Assembly (NCBI RefSeq): GCF_041740695.1 | Contig: NZ_JBGSLK010000132.1 | Coordinates: 1-64,000 of the forward strand | Reading direction: 5' to 3' | Length of the DNA: 64,000 nt | DNA from: Haliscomenobacter sp041740695 | Lineage (GTDB): Bacteria; Bacteroidota; Bacteroidia; Chitinophagales; Saprospiraceae | Shown: positions 1 to 8,110 of the stretch, in pieces | How positions within the stretch are numbered: position 1 is the stretch's first letter | Layout of the letters: each line of letters begins with the position of its first letter | Notes under the pieces: model-generated | Told to the model about the DNA's origin: nothing | What the model saw: only the letters and a program-made list of their open reading frames with translations | Databases searched by the model: none | Translations under genes and position numbers: made by a program

Positions 1-39
1 GGATGCTGAGCGAAGCCGAAGCATTCAACTTTTTCCACA

Positions 40-84
40 AAGCGGAAGGATACTACACAACAAGTGTGCAGTATCCTTTCGCTT
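40..84. repeat. Hairpin downstream of gldK
   Basis: A 15-bp inverted repeat (AAGCGGAAGGATACT at 40-54 against AGTATCCTTTCGCTT at 70-84, one G.T pair) encloses a loop that itself contains ACAC/GTGT. It lies just past the gldK stop codon. No clear T-run follows on the minus strand, so it may be an RNA-stabilising or processing hairpin within the secretion operon rather than a true terminator. Confidence 0.45.
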
Positions 85-102
85 TATCGATCCAGATGTG
101 GA

Positions 103-1359
103 TTAGAAATCGTTGATGGAACGACCCAAGAAGGTAAGTGCACAACGGAAACCTACGTAAGACTTGGTAGTGTCTTGGTATTCGTAGCTACGTGCACCCG
201 TCTGAAGGAAGTGGTGAATGTCTTTCCAGGAACCACCCCGAATAACTTTACGCTTATTTTCTGGAGTGTCGTCATCCTCGGCATCGTAACGGATATCAGG
301 GTTCAAATCGTGCAAAAAAGAATAAGCGTTCTCATAGTATGCTGTATTGGTCCATTCCGAAACGTTGCCAGCCATGTTGTACAGGCCGTAATCGTTGGGG
401 AAGTAAGCATCGGCGCGAACGGTGTAGAAACCACCATCTTCAGGATAGTTGCCACGACCTGGTTTGAAGTTGGCCAACAAACAACCTTTGGCATTGCGGA
501 TATAAGGGCCGCCCCAAGGATACATTGCCCGATCACGACCACCGCGAGCGGCATATTCCCATTCGTGTTCGAAGGGGAGCCGGTAATTTTCGGTGTTTTG
601 ACCGTCTTTACTTTCGCCAGTTGCTTTGTTCCACAACATGGTACGCCAGTAACAAAATGCATTGGCAGTGTGCCAGTCGATGCCCACTACGGGATATTCA
701 TCGAAAGCAGGATGCCAGAAGTAGTTCCGAGCATAAGGCTCGTTGTACGAATAGGCAAAGTCGCGCACCCATACCAGTGTATCGGGATAAACATTTACCT
801 CTTTTTCTTTGATGAATTCGTTGCGAGGAGAGCGGCCACGGTCATTAGCTGCTTTTTTCCAATCGTACCAAGTGTACTTGTACTTCAGGTTACGAACGTC
901 AATTTCTTTTTTGCCCGCAAAACGGTCATCGCCCTGATAGTACATTTCGGCAAGGGCTTCATCGGGATCTTCCCAATCGATTTCTTGCTCCCAGTCGATG
1001 CGGCCTTCGTCGGCATCGTCTTCGTCACTTTCAAGGAAGTGCTCCAGAATCGTGTGAGCAATTGAATCCTTTACCCAGTATACGAACTGGCGGTATTCAT
1101 TGTTGGTAATTTCAGTTTCGTCCATAAAAAACCCTTGGATAGAGATTTGTTTGGGACGCTGAACAAAGGTGTTGCTGACATCCTGATCGCTGGGTCCAAC
1201 CAACAGGGTGCCAGAGGGGACGTAGACCATTCCATATGGATTAATTCCTTTCCATACCGGACGGTCGAGAACACCGGTTAGTTCTCCGCTTTCTTGCTTT
1301 CCGCAAGCAACCGCTACAAATACCAGCGCAACTAGTGCAAGCTTGAGTACGTTTTTCAT
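103..1359 (-). CDS. gldK: Type IX secretion/gliding lipoprotein GldK (PorK)
   Basis: Outer-membrane lipoprotein of the type IX secretion system; in the family, GldK/PorK forms a periplasmic ring with GldN/PorN. The 418-residue protein starts with a lipoprotein signal whose lipid-accepting cysteine is Cys19 (VAVACGK). The rest is an FGE-sulfatase/SUMF1-like fold, with the family hallmark MDETEITNNEYRQFVYW near residues 76-92 and a C-terminal GGSWKD...GFRCAL segment. It follows porP on the same strand, as in the porPKLMN operon of Porphyromonas gingivalis, so porL/gldL is expected beyond the left edge. A paralogue, GldJ, shares the fold, but the MDETEITNNEYRQF signature and the position next to porP favour GldK. 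Confidence 0.9.
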   Translation of the reverse strand: MKNVLKLALVALVFVAVACGKQESGELTGVLDRPVWKGINPYGMVYVPSGTLLVGPSDQDVSNTFVQRPKQISIQGFFMDETEITNNEYRQFVYWVKDSIAHTILEHFLESDEDDADEGRIDWEQEIDWEDPDEALAEMYYQGDDRFAGKKEIDVRNLKYKYTWYDWKKAANDRGRSPRNEFIKEKEVNVYPDTLVWVRDFAYSYNEPYARNYFWHPAFDEYPVVGIDWHTANAFCYWRTMLWNKATGESKDGQNTENYRLPFEHEWEYAARGGRDRAMYPWGGPYIRNAKGCLLANFKPGRGNYPEDGGFYTVRADAYFPNDYGLYNMAGNVSEWTNTAYYENAYSFLHDLNPDIRYDAEDDDTPENKRKVIRGGSWKDIHHFLQTGARSYEYQDTTKSYVGFRCALTFLGRSINDF

Positions 1360-1410
1360 GTTAATACCCGAGTTTTCCTTCAGACTTTAAACAGCTTCGA
1401 TATAAAGCTG

Positions 1411-1441
1411 CGTAAATATAGATCGTTTAGAAATTCAAAAA
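1411..1441 (-). promoter_or_regulatory. Possible Bacteroidota-type promoter for gldK
   Basis: On the minus strand TATATTTA (1413-1420) resembles the -7 box TAnnTTTG, and a TTG (1436-1438) lies about 15-17 bases upstream as a -33-like element. The site is about 55 bases before the gldK start codon. This is a motif match only. Confidence 0.3.
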
Positions 1442-1550
1442 AAGTTAATTGGTGCGTTTCGCCCTAAGTTTAACAATCCGATAGCTCAAACGCGAAGCCC
1501 ATGCTGCTTATTTTAGCGAATCAAAAAAAGTTTAAAGTACATTTTTCCGC

Positions 1551-2516
1551 TTATAATAACCGAGGATTGTAGATGATTTTAGGCTTGCGCCCTTTTCCAA
1601 TCCCCTGTTGGATGCGGTAATGCACCCTCAACTCGTGAGATCCATTGCTTACTTCACGCAACGGCGAGAGAATCAAATCGTAAGCATACGCCACGCTCAA
1701 CTTCTCATTTAGTTTTGCTCCTGCGATCAAACCAAGAGCGTCAATGCTATTGGAATTATACCCTCTAAACGAAGCGCCGCCAAAGATATTGTCATTATAC
1801 CGAATTAACAAACCTAGGTCAGTTTGTATTTGTGTTAAATCCGTACGTACTATGGCAGATGGTTGAAACAATAGACTGGTTCCCAAAGGAAAGGAAGTTT
1901 GGGCATTAAAAAAAATGGTTCGTGTCGTATTTAGGTCAAATTCACTGAGCTTGATACTTGCCGCAGTCGCATTGCGCACGGCGAGGCCAAAGTTCCATTT
2001 TTCACTTTGGTAATAAGCGCCAAGATCAAAAGTTGGTGCCATGCCACTCATCGCTCCAGCAGAAAGTATGGCGTCGTTGTGGTTGATTAAAATGTCCTGA
2101 TAAGTGCCATCTGGGGCCCGCAATTGGGATCCATCCAGGCCATACTGCATAAAACCACCCGATACGCCCAAACCAATGATGGCTTCGCCCAATTCCAACT
2201 GATAATTGTAGCTGAGCATCAGATTGCTGTTGCGCTGGGCGCCTAGTTCATCATTTTCAAACTTCACGCCGAAGGCCGCACGGAATTGGGGCAACGGAAC
2301 CTGCAACAAGGCAAACTGTGACATGGGCGCACCCGGCAAGCCTCCCCATTGTTGTCGAATGCTGGCCGTAATACTCAGATCCTGATCAATAGCTGCCGCA
2401 CCAGGGTTCCAATAATAAGGACTCAGCATATGCAAGGTATACTGTGCCGATTGTTGGGCATAGAGGTTGGTGCAACCTAACAAAATGCCCAAAATGAGGG
2501 TGTGAAGTTTACGCAT
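1551..2516 (-). CDS. porP: PorP/SprF family type IX secretion outer-membrane protein
   Basis: Outer-membrane protein of the PorP/SprF family, needed for type IX secretion or for surface delivery of the adhesin SprB in characterised relatives. The 321-residue protein has a signal peptide (MRKLHTLILGILLGCTNLYAQQ) followed by the family-typical opening (Q)YTLHMLSPYYWNPGAAAID and SIRQQWGGLPGAPMSQF. The remainder alternates short hydrophobic and polar strands ending in a barrel-like pattern (LHVHYRI region). It is upstream of gldK in the same orientation with a 191-base gap, matching porP-porK order. Many Bacteroidota carry several SprF-like paralogues; the neighbourhood is why I call this the secretion-operon copy. 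Confidence 0.88.
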   Translation of the reverse strand: MRKLHTLILGILLGCTNLYAQQSAQYTLHMLSPYYWNPGAAAIDQDLSITASIRQQWGGLPGAPMSQFALLQVPLPQFRAAFGVKFENDELGAQRNSNLMLSYNYQLELGEAIIGLGVSGGFMQYGLDGSQLRAPDGTYQDILINHNDAILSAGAMSGMAPTFDLGAYYQSEKWNFGLAVRNATAASIKLSEFDLNTTRTIFFNAQTSFPLGTSLLFQPSAIVRTDLTQIQTDLGLLIRYNDNIFGGASFRGYNSNSIDALGLIAGAKLNEKLSVAYAYDLILSPLREVSNGSHELRVHYRIQQGIGKGRKPKIIYNPRLL

Positions 2517-2931
2517 AGTTCGAGTTTTCGATCAAAGCCTGTCGTACAGCTCAATTTTGCACAACACCACATCGCGCTGATCTTTGGAAGTAAAATAGTA
2601 CAAATTGACCGTAAGTACCAAATCACAATTAATTAATGTAATTTGAAGGGCAAATTTTAACCCATACTTCGTTAAAAAGCCTTGCCTTTGGGAAAACATA
2701 TTCTGCGGACTTGAGTTGGCAAAGAAGCGATAAAAACCCAATAATTCTGTAGTTTCTTTCATTCAGTACCTAACATTAGGTATAGGGGTAACTACCTCAT
2801 GCTAGGTAATTTTCGCCAAACGATGATTTTTGTTAGTAGAAAAAGAAAAAAAACGATCTATTTTGCACCAGAATTGTTACTTAGATTAAATCAAAATAAG
2901 CGTACTCGTGGTCGCAACTACAAATACCGGA
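2517..2931. other. Divergent intergenic region between porP and feoA
   Basis: About 415 bases separate the divergent porP and feoA genes. It holds the two 16-bp operator-like palindromes described separately. A 76-codon minus-strand reading frame (2532-2762) has no recognisable domain, and I do not call it a gene. Confidence 0.6.
2767..2808. promoter_or_regulatory. Two operator-like palindromes upstream of feoAB
   Basis: Two 16-bp inverted repeats, TACCTAACATTAGGTA (2767-2782) and TACCTCATGCTAGGTA (2793-2808), share the arms TACCT/AGGTA and start 26 bp apart. TTAGGT/ACCTAA arms are characteristic of metal-dependent DtxR/IdeR/MntR-type repressor boxes, and the next gene encodes ferrous iron uptake. 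Iron-responsive repression of feoAB by a DtxR-family protein is therefore inferred. A Fur box looks different (GATAATGAT...), so Fur is less likely. Confidence 0.6.
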
Positions 2932-3147
2932 ATGCAATTGGCCAAATTAAAAGTTGGCAGCAAAGGGCATGTCTCTCATTTTACTGATAACTGCATGGCT
3001 TGCAAGCTGTTATCTATGGGTATTTTACCAGGTACCCAGATTGAGATGGTACGTCCAGCCCCATTTGGCGGCGGGTGTTACATCAAAGCAGACAATCTTT
3101 TGATTGCTTTGCGCCGATCGGAAGCTTGCATCATTATGGTACGTTAA
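2932..3147 (+). CDS. feoA: Ferrous iron transport protein A
   Basis: Small cytoplasmic SH3-like protein that assists the FeoB ferrous iron permease. The 71-residue product (from ATG 2932) reads MQLAKLKVGSKGHV...LLSMGILPGTQIEMVRPAPFGGG, with the FeoA hallmark LxxMGIxPGxxI/V and a following APxGGP-like turn. An upstream in-frame GTG at 2908 would add eight residues; ATG 2932 was chosen because FeoA proteins normally begin directly with the (M)xLxxLKxG strand. It lies 124 bases downstream of two palindromic operator-like sites and immediately before feoB. Confidence 0.88.
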   Translation: MQLAKLKVGSKGHVSHFTDNCMACKLLSMGILPGTQIEMVRPAPFGGGCYIKADNLLIALRRSEACIIMVR

Positions 3148-3182
3148 CTTTATTTCATTCTTTCTCTAGTTCTGTCAAAGGT

Positions 3183-5324
3183 TTGAAACCAGCTCTGTCG
3201 CCCGCTCCTGAACCAAAGATTGCCCTTATTGGTAACCCCAACAGTGGCAAAACTTCGATTTTCAATCAACTCACCGGCCTACAACAGAAAGTAGGCAACT
3301 TCCCTGGTGTTACAGTTGACAAAAAAACCGGTACGCTGGAACTTCCTGGTGGTATCCGCGCCAAGCTGATTGACCTTCCCGGCGCTTATAGTTTTTACCC
3401 CACCTCAAAGGATGAAAAGTTGGTTGTACAAAGCCTCGTACAGCCGGGCAACGAAAACTACCCGGATGCCATCGTGTACATTGCCGATGTCACCAAGTTA
3501 GAAAAACACCTCCTGCTATTCAGCCAGCTCAAAGATCTGGGTCTTCCAGTGCTACTTGCCCTCAACATGGCCGATGTAGCGGAACAAGAAGGATTGCAAT
3601 ACGACCTAGAAAAACTCGGTCGCAAATTGGGTGCCCCTACGCTCTTGGTCAGTGGACGCACGGGTGAAGGACTTGGGCAATTGAAGCAGATGCTCGTTGA
3701 TTTATTGGCTCAGGCACCTGCCACGAATGTACCCATCGACAGCACCCAATACCGTTTGGCACCTGAAGAAGCCAAATTGATTACCCAAATACAAGGCGAT
3801 TTTCCGGGCTATACCCCTTATCAATTGGTGTTATTGGCGCACCACATCAAATGGTTGCCTTTTTTAACACCCGTTCAAAAAGCAGTCATTGAGCAGGCCA
3901 TCGCTAATACTGGTTTTCAGGATTTGCAGTTGCAAGTGTATGAAACCATGCAGCGCTACGACCAATTTACCCCGATTGTACAACAAGCCCGGGATAAAGA
4001 CGGGCAAGGTTCAGCCAGTTTTACAGAAAGACTGGATGATCTTCTGACCAACCGCTTCTTGGGGCCAGTGGTGTTTTTTGGTTTGATGTTGATGATTTTT
4101 CACGCCTTGTTTACTTGGGCTGAATTGCCTATGAATTTTATCGAAGGCGCTTTTGGTCGCCTCAATACTTTCCTACAAAACAACCTGCCTGAACACTGGC
4201 TGACGGATTTACTGACTGAAGGGATTGTGACGGGTTTGAGTGGTGTGGTGGTTTTTGTACCGCAAATTGCCATCCTATTTTTCCTGATATCCTTATTGGA
4301 AGAAGTGGGCTACATGGCGCGTGCAGCGTTTATGTTTGACCGCATCATGCAGTTTTTTGGCCTCAATGGGCGCAGTGTGGTGGCACTCATTTCGGGTGGT
4401 GCCTGTGCGATTCCCGCGATCATGAGTACCCGCACCATCAGCAACTGGAAAGAGCGGTTGATCACCATCTTGGTTACTCCTTTTATTAGTTGTTCGGCGC
4501 GGATTCCTGTGTATACGGTTTTAATTGGATTTGTGGTGCCTCCTACCAAGGTTGGATTTGTCAGTTTACAAGCACTGGCCTTTATGGGGCTTTATCTGTT
4601 AGGGATTGCTGCTGCTTTGCTGGCTGCTTTGGTTTTCAAATTGATCTTGCGCACCAATGAAACCAGCTACTTGATGCTGGAATTGCCTGAATACCGCTTG
4701 CCAGTCATGCGCAACGTGTGGCTGACCGTATGGGAAAAAGTAAAAACCTTCACCTTTGAAGCCGGGCGGATTATCCTGATCATCAGCATGGTGCTCTGGC
4801 TCATGTCTTCCTTTGGCCCGCCAGGAGCGATCAACCGGGCAGAAGAAGTAGCGCGGCGCAGCGCCCAACTGAAAAATCTGGATGAAACGGCTACGCAGGA
4901 TTTGATCGATGCTCAGGTGATGGAAGCTTCCTTTGCCGGGCAATTGGGCAAGTTCATTGAACCAGTTATTCGACCACTGGGTTTTGATTGGAAAATTGGC
5001 ATTGCTTTGATTACTTCTTTCGCGGCCCGGGAGGTTTTTGTAGCTACCATGGCTACCATTTATAGCATCGGCCATCAGGATGACGAATACTCCATTCGGG
5101 AAAAAATGGCCAAGCAACGCGATCCCATCACCAAAGAGTTGATTTACAGTCCAGCTACTTCATTATCGTTATTGTTATTTTACGTTTTTGCCATGCAATG
5201 TATGAGTACCATTGCGGTGGTCAAACGGGAGACGAAATCCTGGAAATGGCCACTGATTCAATTTGCATTTATGACGGGGCTGGCGTATTTGAGTAGCTGG
5301 TTGGCGTATATGTGGTTGAGTTGA
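3183..5324 (+). CDS. feoB: Ferrous iron transporter B (GTPase-permease)
   Basis: Inner-membrane Fe(II) permease with an N-terminal G-protein domain. Visible G motifs are G1 GNPNSGKTS, G3 DLPGAYSFYP and G4 NMAD. The C-terminal half carries about eight or more membrane segments with the two Gate regions (SGGACAIPAIMSTRTI and SCSARIPVYTVL) and AFAAREVFVATMATIYSIG. There is no ATG before the GTPase domain. The frame is open from inside feoA, with a GTG at 3075 (overlapping feoA) and a TTG at 3183 as the only sensible starts. TTG 3183 gives 713 residues beginning just before PEPKIALIGNP. Translation is probably coupled to feoA. Some Bacteroidota fuse FeoA and FeoB, so a frameshifted fusion is a remote alternative. 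Confidence 0.9.
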   Translation: MKPALSPAPEPKIALIGNPNSGKTSIFNQLTGLQQKVGNFPGVTVDKKTGTLELPGGIRAKLIDLPGAYSFYPTSKDEKLVVQSLVQPGNENYPDAIVYIADVTKLEKHLLLFSQLKDLGLPVLLALNMADVAEQEGLQYDLEKLGRKLGAPTLLVSGRTGEGLGQLKQMLVDLLAQAPATNVPIDSTQYRLAPEEAKLITQIQGDFPGYTPYQLVLLAHHIKWLPFLTPVQKAVIEQAIANTGFQDLQLQVYETMQRYDQFTPIVQQARDKDGQGSASFTERLDDLLTNRFLGPVVFFGLMLMIFHALFTWAELPMNFIEGAFGRLNTFLQNNLPEHWLTDLLTEGIVTGLSGVVVFVPQIAILFFLISLLEEVGYMARAAFMFDRIMQFFGLNGRSVVALISGGACAIPAIMSTRTISNWKERLITILVTPFISCSARIPVYTVLIGFVVPPTKVGFVSLQALAFMGLYLLGIAAALLAALVFKLILRTNETSYLMLELPEYRLPVMRNVWLTVWEKVKTFTFEAGRIILIISMVLWLMSSFGPPGAINRAEEVARRSAQLKNLDETATQDLIDAQVMEASFAGQLGKFIEPVIRPLGFDWKIGIALITSFAAREVFVATMATIYSIGHQDDEYSIREKMAKQRDPITKELIYSPATSLSLLLFYVFAMQCMSTIAVVKRETKSWKWPLIQFAFMTGLAYLSSWLAYMWLS

Positions 5325-5434
5325 GGTTTTTTATTTGGATAATCGTCATTCAACTGCTCAATCCTCCCATTCGGCATCAATCCCGCTTTCCTTTTTCCCA
5401 TCTTCCATTTTTTTTCGATCTTGTCAGCTACAAG

Positions 5435-5546
5435 GGCGATAAAAAAATAAGTGTTCATTTTGCCAGAGGATTAGATAAGTAAACGGTTCATTTTAAGTTT
5501 CTTATCTAATCCTCTGGCTTAGAAAAAATGAACACTTATTTTTGCC
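5435..5546. repeat. Long-stem hairpin element, copy A (conserved 21-nt loop)
   Basis: Left arm 5435-5479 and right arm 5501-5546 are imperfect inverted repeats. The inner 18 bp (GCCAGAGGATTAGATAAG and its complement) are perfect, and an outer block of about 19 bp (AAATAAGTGTTCATTTT) also pairs. The loop 5480-5500 is, on the complementary strand, AAACTTAAAATGAACCGTT plus two bases. The right arm ends in TATTTTTG (5537-5544), a match to the Bacteroidota -7 promoter box, about 30 bases before the peptidase start. Copies B, C and D share the loop. Confidence 0.85.
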
Positions 5547-5574
5547 ATACTACATACATTCACTGACAACTGAC

Positions 5575-7935
5575 ATGAAAAAAATTTCTACCACCCTATT
5601 TTATGGGATTTTTTGCCTGCTGATGGCCCAAGCGCAATCCCCCGCTGCCCTAAGCATCGACCAAATTATGCTCGGCGATCGGTTCACCGGTTTTTCACCC
5701 GAAAATGTTTTTTGGAGCGAAGACAATAAAACCATCTATTTCAGTTGGAATCCGACGATGGACACGCTGAGTAGCCTGTACAAAGTGGTGTTGCCCAATG
5801 GGAAACCCGAAAAAGTCACTCTGGAAGAGCAACGCAAAATGGTGGGCAATGGCGAATACAGCAAAGACTATCGGCGCAAGGTATTTGGCCGTAGTGGCGA
5901 TGTTTTTTTGCTCGATTTGACCACGGGCAAGGAGCAACAAATCACCAATACCTTTGACAACGAAAGTGGCCCACGGTTTACGAGAGACGGCAAAGGCCTA
6001 ACCTGGGTAAGCAACAACAACCTCTACCATTGGGACAGCGCCACGGGCAGCATTGCGCAATTGACCAACTTCCGCAATACGCCAGCCCGGCCAACTCCTA
6101 AGCCGCTCGAATATGAAACCTGGCTGAAGGAAGACCAACTAGATCTATTTGAGGTGTTGAGCTGGCGCAAAGGCCAACGCGACATCCGCGAGCGCCAGAA
6201 TAAAGCGCTCGAAGTCAAACGCGCCCGTGAGATCAACTACGGCAGCAAATTCCTGAGTGGCTTACAAGCCAGCCCCGACCTGCGCTTCGTCACTTTCCGC
6301 TACACCAAACGCGCCGAGCCCAAAAGCACGGATGTGCCCAATTACGTAACTGAATCTGGCTACACCAGCGACCTGATCGCCCGCTCGAAAGTTGGTACAC
6401 CTCAAGACACCTACGAGTTTGGCATTTACGACCGTACCCGCGACACCTTTTATATGGTAGACACCAAAAAACTGGAAGGCATTTATGACAAACCAGCCTT
6501 TCTGAAAGACTACCACAAGGGAGAAAAACCTTACAACCCCAAGTACGACAAACCGCGTGAGGTATCCTACACCAATGTTCTGTTTTCAGAAGATGGCAAA
6601 GCGGTCATTTCGCTACGCGCACAGGACAACAAAGACCGTTGGATCCTGCTCCTCGACCTGGCTACTGGGCAACTCAAACAACTGGATCGCCAGCACGACG
6701 ACGCCTGGATTGGTGGCCCCGGGGTCAGTGGTTTTGGCGGTGGTGACATCGGTTGGCTGCCGGATAATGAACACCTCTGGTTTCAATCGGAAGAAACGGG
6801 GTTTTCTCACCTGTATACTGTAAATGTCAAAACTGGCGTAAAAAAAGCCCTGACGAGCGGCAATTTTGAAATCCTGGAAAGCAACCTGTCTCGCGATGGC
6901 AAATCCTTTTTTGTCACCGCTAGTGCCGATGGGCCACACGAGCGCCACTTTTACCGTTTGCCCGTGGCAGGAGGAAAATTGGAAAAAATCACCAGCCTCA
7001 AAGGAGGTAATGAAGTGAGTCTTTCGCCGGATGAAAGTACTCTGGCCATCCGTTACTCCTACAGCAATAAGCCTTGGGAACTCTATTGGATGCCCAATCA
7101 AGCAGGCGCGACGGCTCAACAAGTCACCAATTCGCTCAGCAGTACCTTCAAAACTTATGCCTGGCGGGTGCCTGAAATTGTGTGGTTTACCGCCCGCGAT
7201 GGAGTGAAAGTCCCTGCGCGTTTGTACAAACCCAACAAACCTGCACCTAGCCGCCCAGCGGTGATTTTTGTACACGGAGCTGGTTACCTGCAAAACGTAC
7301 ACAACTGGTGGAGCAGTTATTCACGGGAGTACATGTTCCACAATTTCCTGGTGGATCGGGGTTACACCGTGTTGGATGTGGACTACCGGGGAAGCGCGGG
7401 TTATGGTCGCGACTGGCGTACAGGCATCTACCGCCACATGGGGGGCAAAGACCTGGATGACCAGGTAGATGGGGCCAAGTACCTGGCGAGCACGCACAAA
7501 GTAAATGCCCAAAACATCGGGATTTACGGCGGCTCCTACGGTGGGTTTATCACCTTGATGGCCTTGTTTAACGCACCAGAAACCTTTAAAAGTGGGGCGG
7601 GTTTGCGCTCAGTGACCGATTGGGCGCACTACAACCATGGGTATACCGCCAATATCCTGAATACGCCCGTGGAGGACAGCATCGCTTACCGCCGGAGTTC
7701 ACCGATCTATTTTGCGGAAGGACTGAAAGGCAACTTGTTGATGTTGCACGGCATGGTGGATGTGAATGTGCATTTTCAGGATGTCGTGCGTTTGTCCCAA
7801 CGTTTGATTGAATTGAAGAAAGACAAATGGGATTTGGCCGTTTTCCCGATGGAGGACCACGGGTTTATTGAGCCAAGTAGTTGGGCGGATGAGTACAAGC
7901 GGATCTTCAAGTTGTTTGAGGAGACGTTGAAATAG
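5575..7935 (+). CDS. S9 family (DPP-like) prolyl oligopeptidase
   Basis: Secreted serine peptidase of the prolyl oligopeptidase/dipeptidyl peptidase IV clan. From ATG 5575 the product has 786 residues and a signal peptide (MKKISTTLFYGIFCLLMAQAQ). An N-terminal beta-propeller region (DPP-IV-like repeats such as PRFTRDGKGLTWVSNNNLY) is followed by an alpha/beta hydrolase domain. The predicted catalytic triad is Ser654 in GGSYGG, Asp729 in MVDVNVH and His762 in MEDHGF. A TTG eleven codons upstream extends the frame, but ATG 5575 directly precedes the signal peptide. The gene sits between two copies of the long-hairpin element and appears to be transcribed alone. Confidence 0.9.
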   Translation: MKKISTTLFYGIFCLLMAQAQSPAALSIDQIMLGDRFTGFSPENVFWSEDNKTIYFSWNPTMDTLSSLYKVVLPNGKPEKVTLEEQRKMVGNGEYSKDYRRKVFGRSGDVFLLDLTTGKEQQITNTFDNESGPRFTRDGKGLTWVSNNNLYHWDSATGSIAQLTNFRNTPARPTPKPLEYETWLKEDQLDLFEVLSWRKGQRDIRERQNKALEVKRAREINYGSKFLSGLQASPDLRFVTFRYTKRAEPKSTDVPNYVTESGYTSDLIARSKVGTPQDTYEFGIYDRTRDTFYMVDTKKLEGIYDKPAFLKDYHKGEKPYNPKYDKPREVSYTNVLFSEDGKAVISLRAQDNKDRWILLLDLATGQLKQLDRQHDDAWIGGPGVSGFGGGDIGWLPDNEHLWFQSEETGFSHLYTVNVKTGVKKALTSGNFEILESNLSRDGKSFFVTASADGPHERHFYRLPVAGGKLEKITSLKGGNEVSLSPDESTLAIRYSYSNKPWELYWMPNQAGATAQQVTNSLSSTFKTYAWRVPEIVWFTARDGVKVPARLYKPNKPAPSRPAVIFVHGAGYLQNVHNWWSSYSREYMFHNFLVDRGYTVLDVDYRGSAGYGRDWRTGIYRHMGGKDLDDQVDGAKYLASTHKVNAQNIGIYGGSYGGFITLMALFNAPETFKSGAGLRSVTDWAHYNHGYTANILNTPVEDSIAYRRSSPIYFAEGLKGNLLMLHGMVDVNVHFQDVVRLSQRLIELKKDKWDLAVFPMEDHGFIEPSSWADEYKRIFKLFEETLK

Positions 7936-7982
7936 TACCGAATCCAAAGGATAAACCTTAACTTTCAGCCCATCTATGTAGT

Positions 7983-8096
7983 GGGGCAAAAATAAGTGCT
8001 CATTTTTCTTGAGTCAAAGGATTAGATAAGACACTTGAAATGAAGCGTTTTCTCATCTAATCCTTTGGCAAAATGAGCACTTATTTTTTAATGCCC
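7983..8096. repeat. Long-stem hairpin element, copy B
   Basis: Left arm 7983-8030 and right arm 8052-8096 pair over CAAAGGATTAGATAAG/CTCATCTAATCCTTTGG and AAAATAAGTGCTCATTTT/AAAATGAGCACTTATTTT. The loop at 8031-8051 contains ACTTGAAATGAAGCGTTT. It is the reverse orientation of copy A's loop. The T-to-C change in the left outer arm (AAGTGCTC instead of AAGTGTTC) is matched by A-to-G in the right arm, so pairing is conserved. Confidence 0.85.
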
Positions 8097-8110
8097 AAAA
8101 ACCTAACAAC

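Noticed and set aside
64..1065. 333-codon plus-strand reading frame opposite gldK
   Set aside because: It is antisense to a well-supported gldK and has no recognisable domain; it is a shadow frame.
2532..2762. 76-codon minus-strand frame upstream of porP
   Set aside because: No motif or signal, and it lies in the divergent regulatory region; not called as a gene.
3075..3147. Programmed -1 frameshift joining FeoA to FeoB
   Set aside because: I see no classical slippery heptamer in the overlap; coupled translation from TTG or GTG explains the arrangement better.
4599..5117. 172-codon minus-strand frame inside feoB
   Set aside because: Antisense to the FeoB permease domain with no domain of its own.
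5435..5546. Hairpin elements A-D as an insertion sequence or CRISPR-like array
   Set aside because: They encode no transposase, occur as single copies at separate sites, have no target-site duplications that I can see, and no repeat-spacer array.
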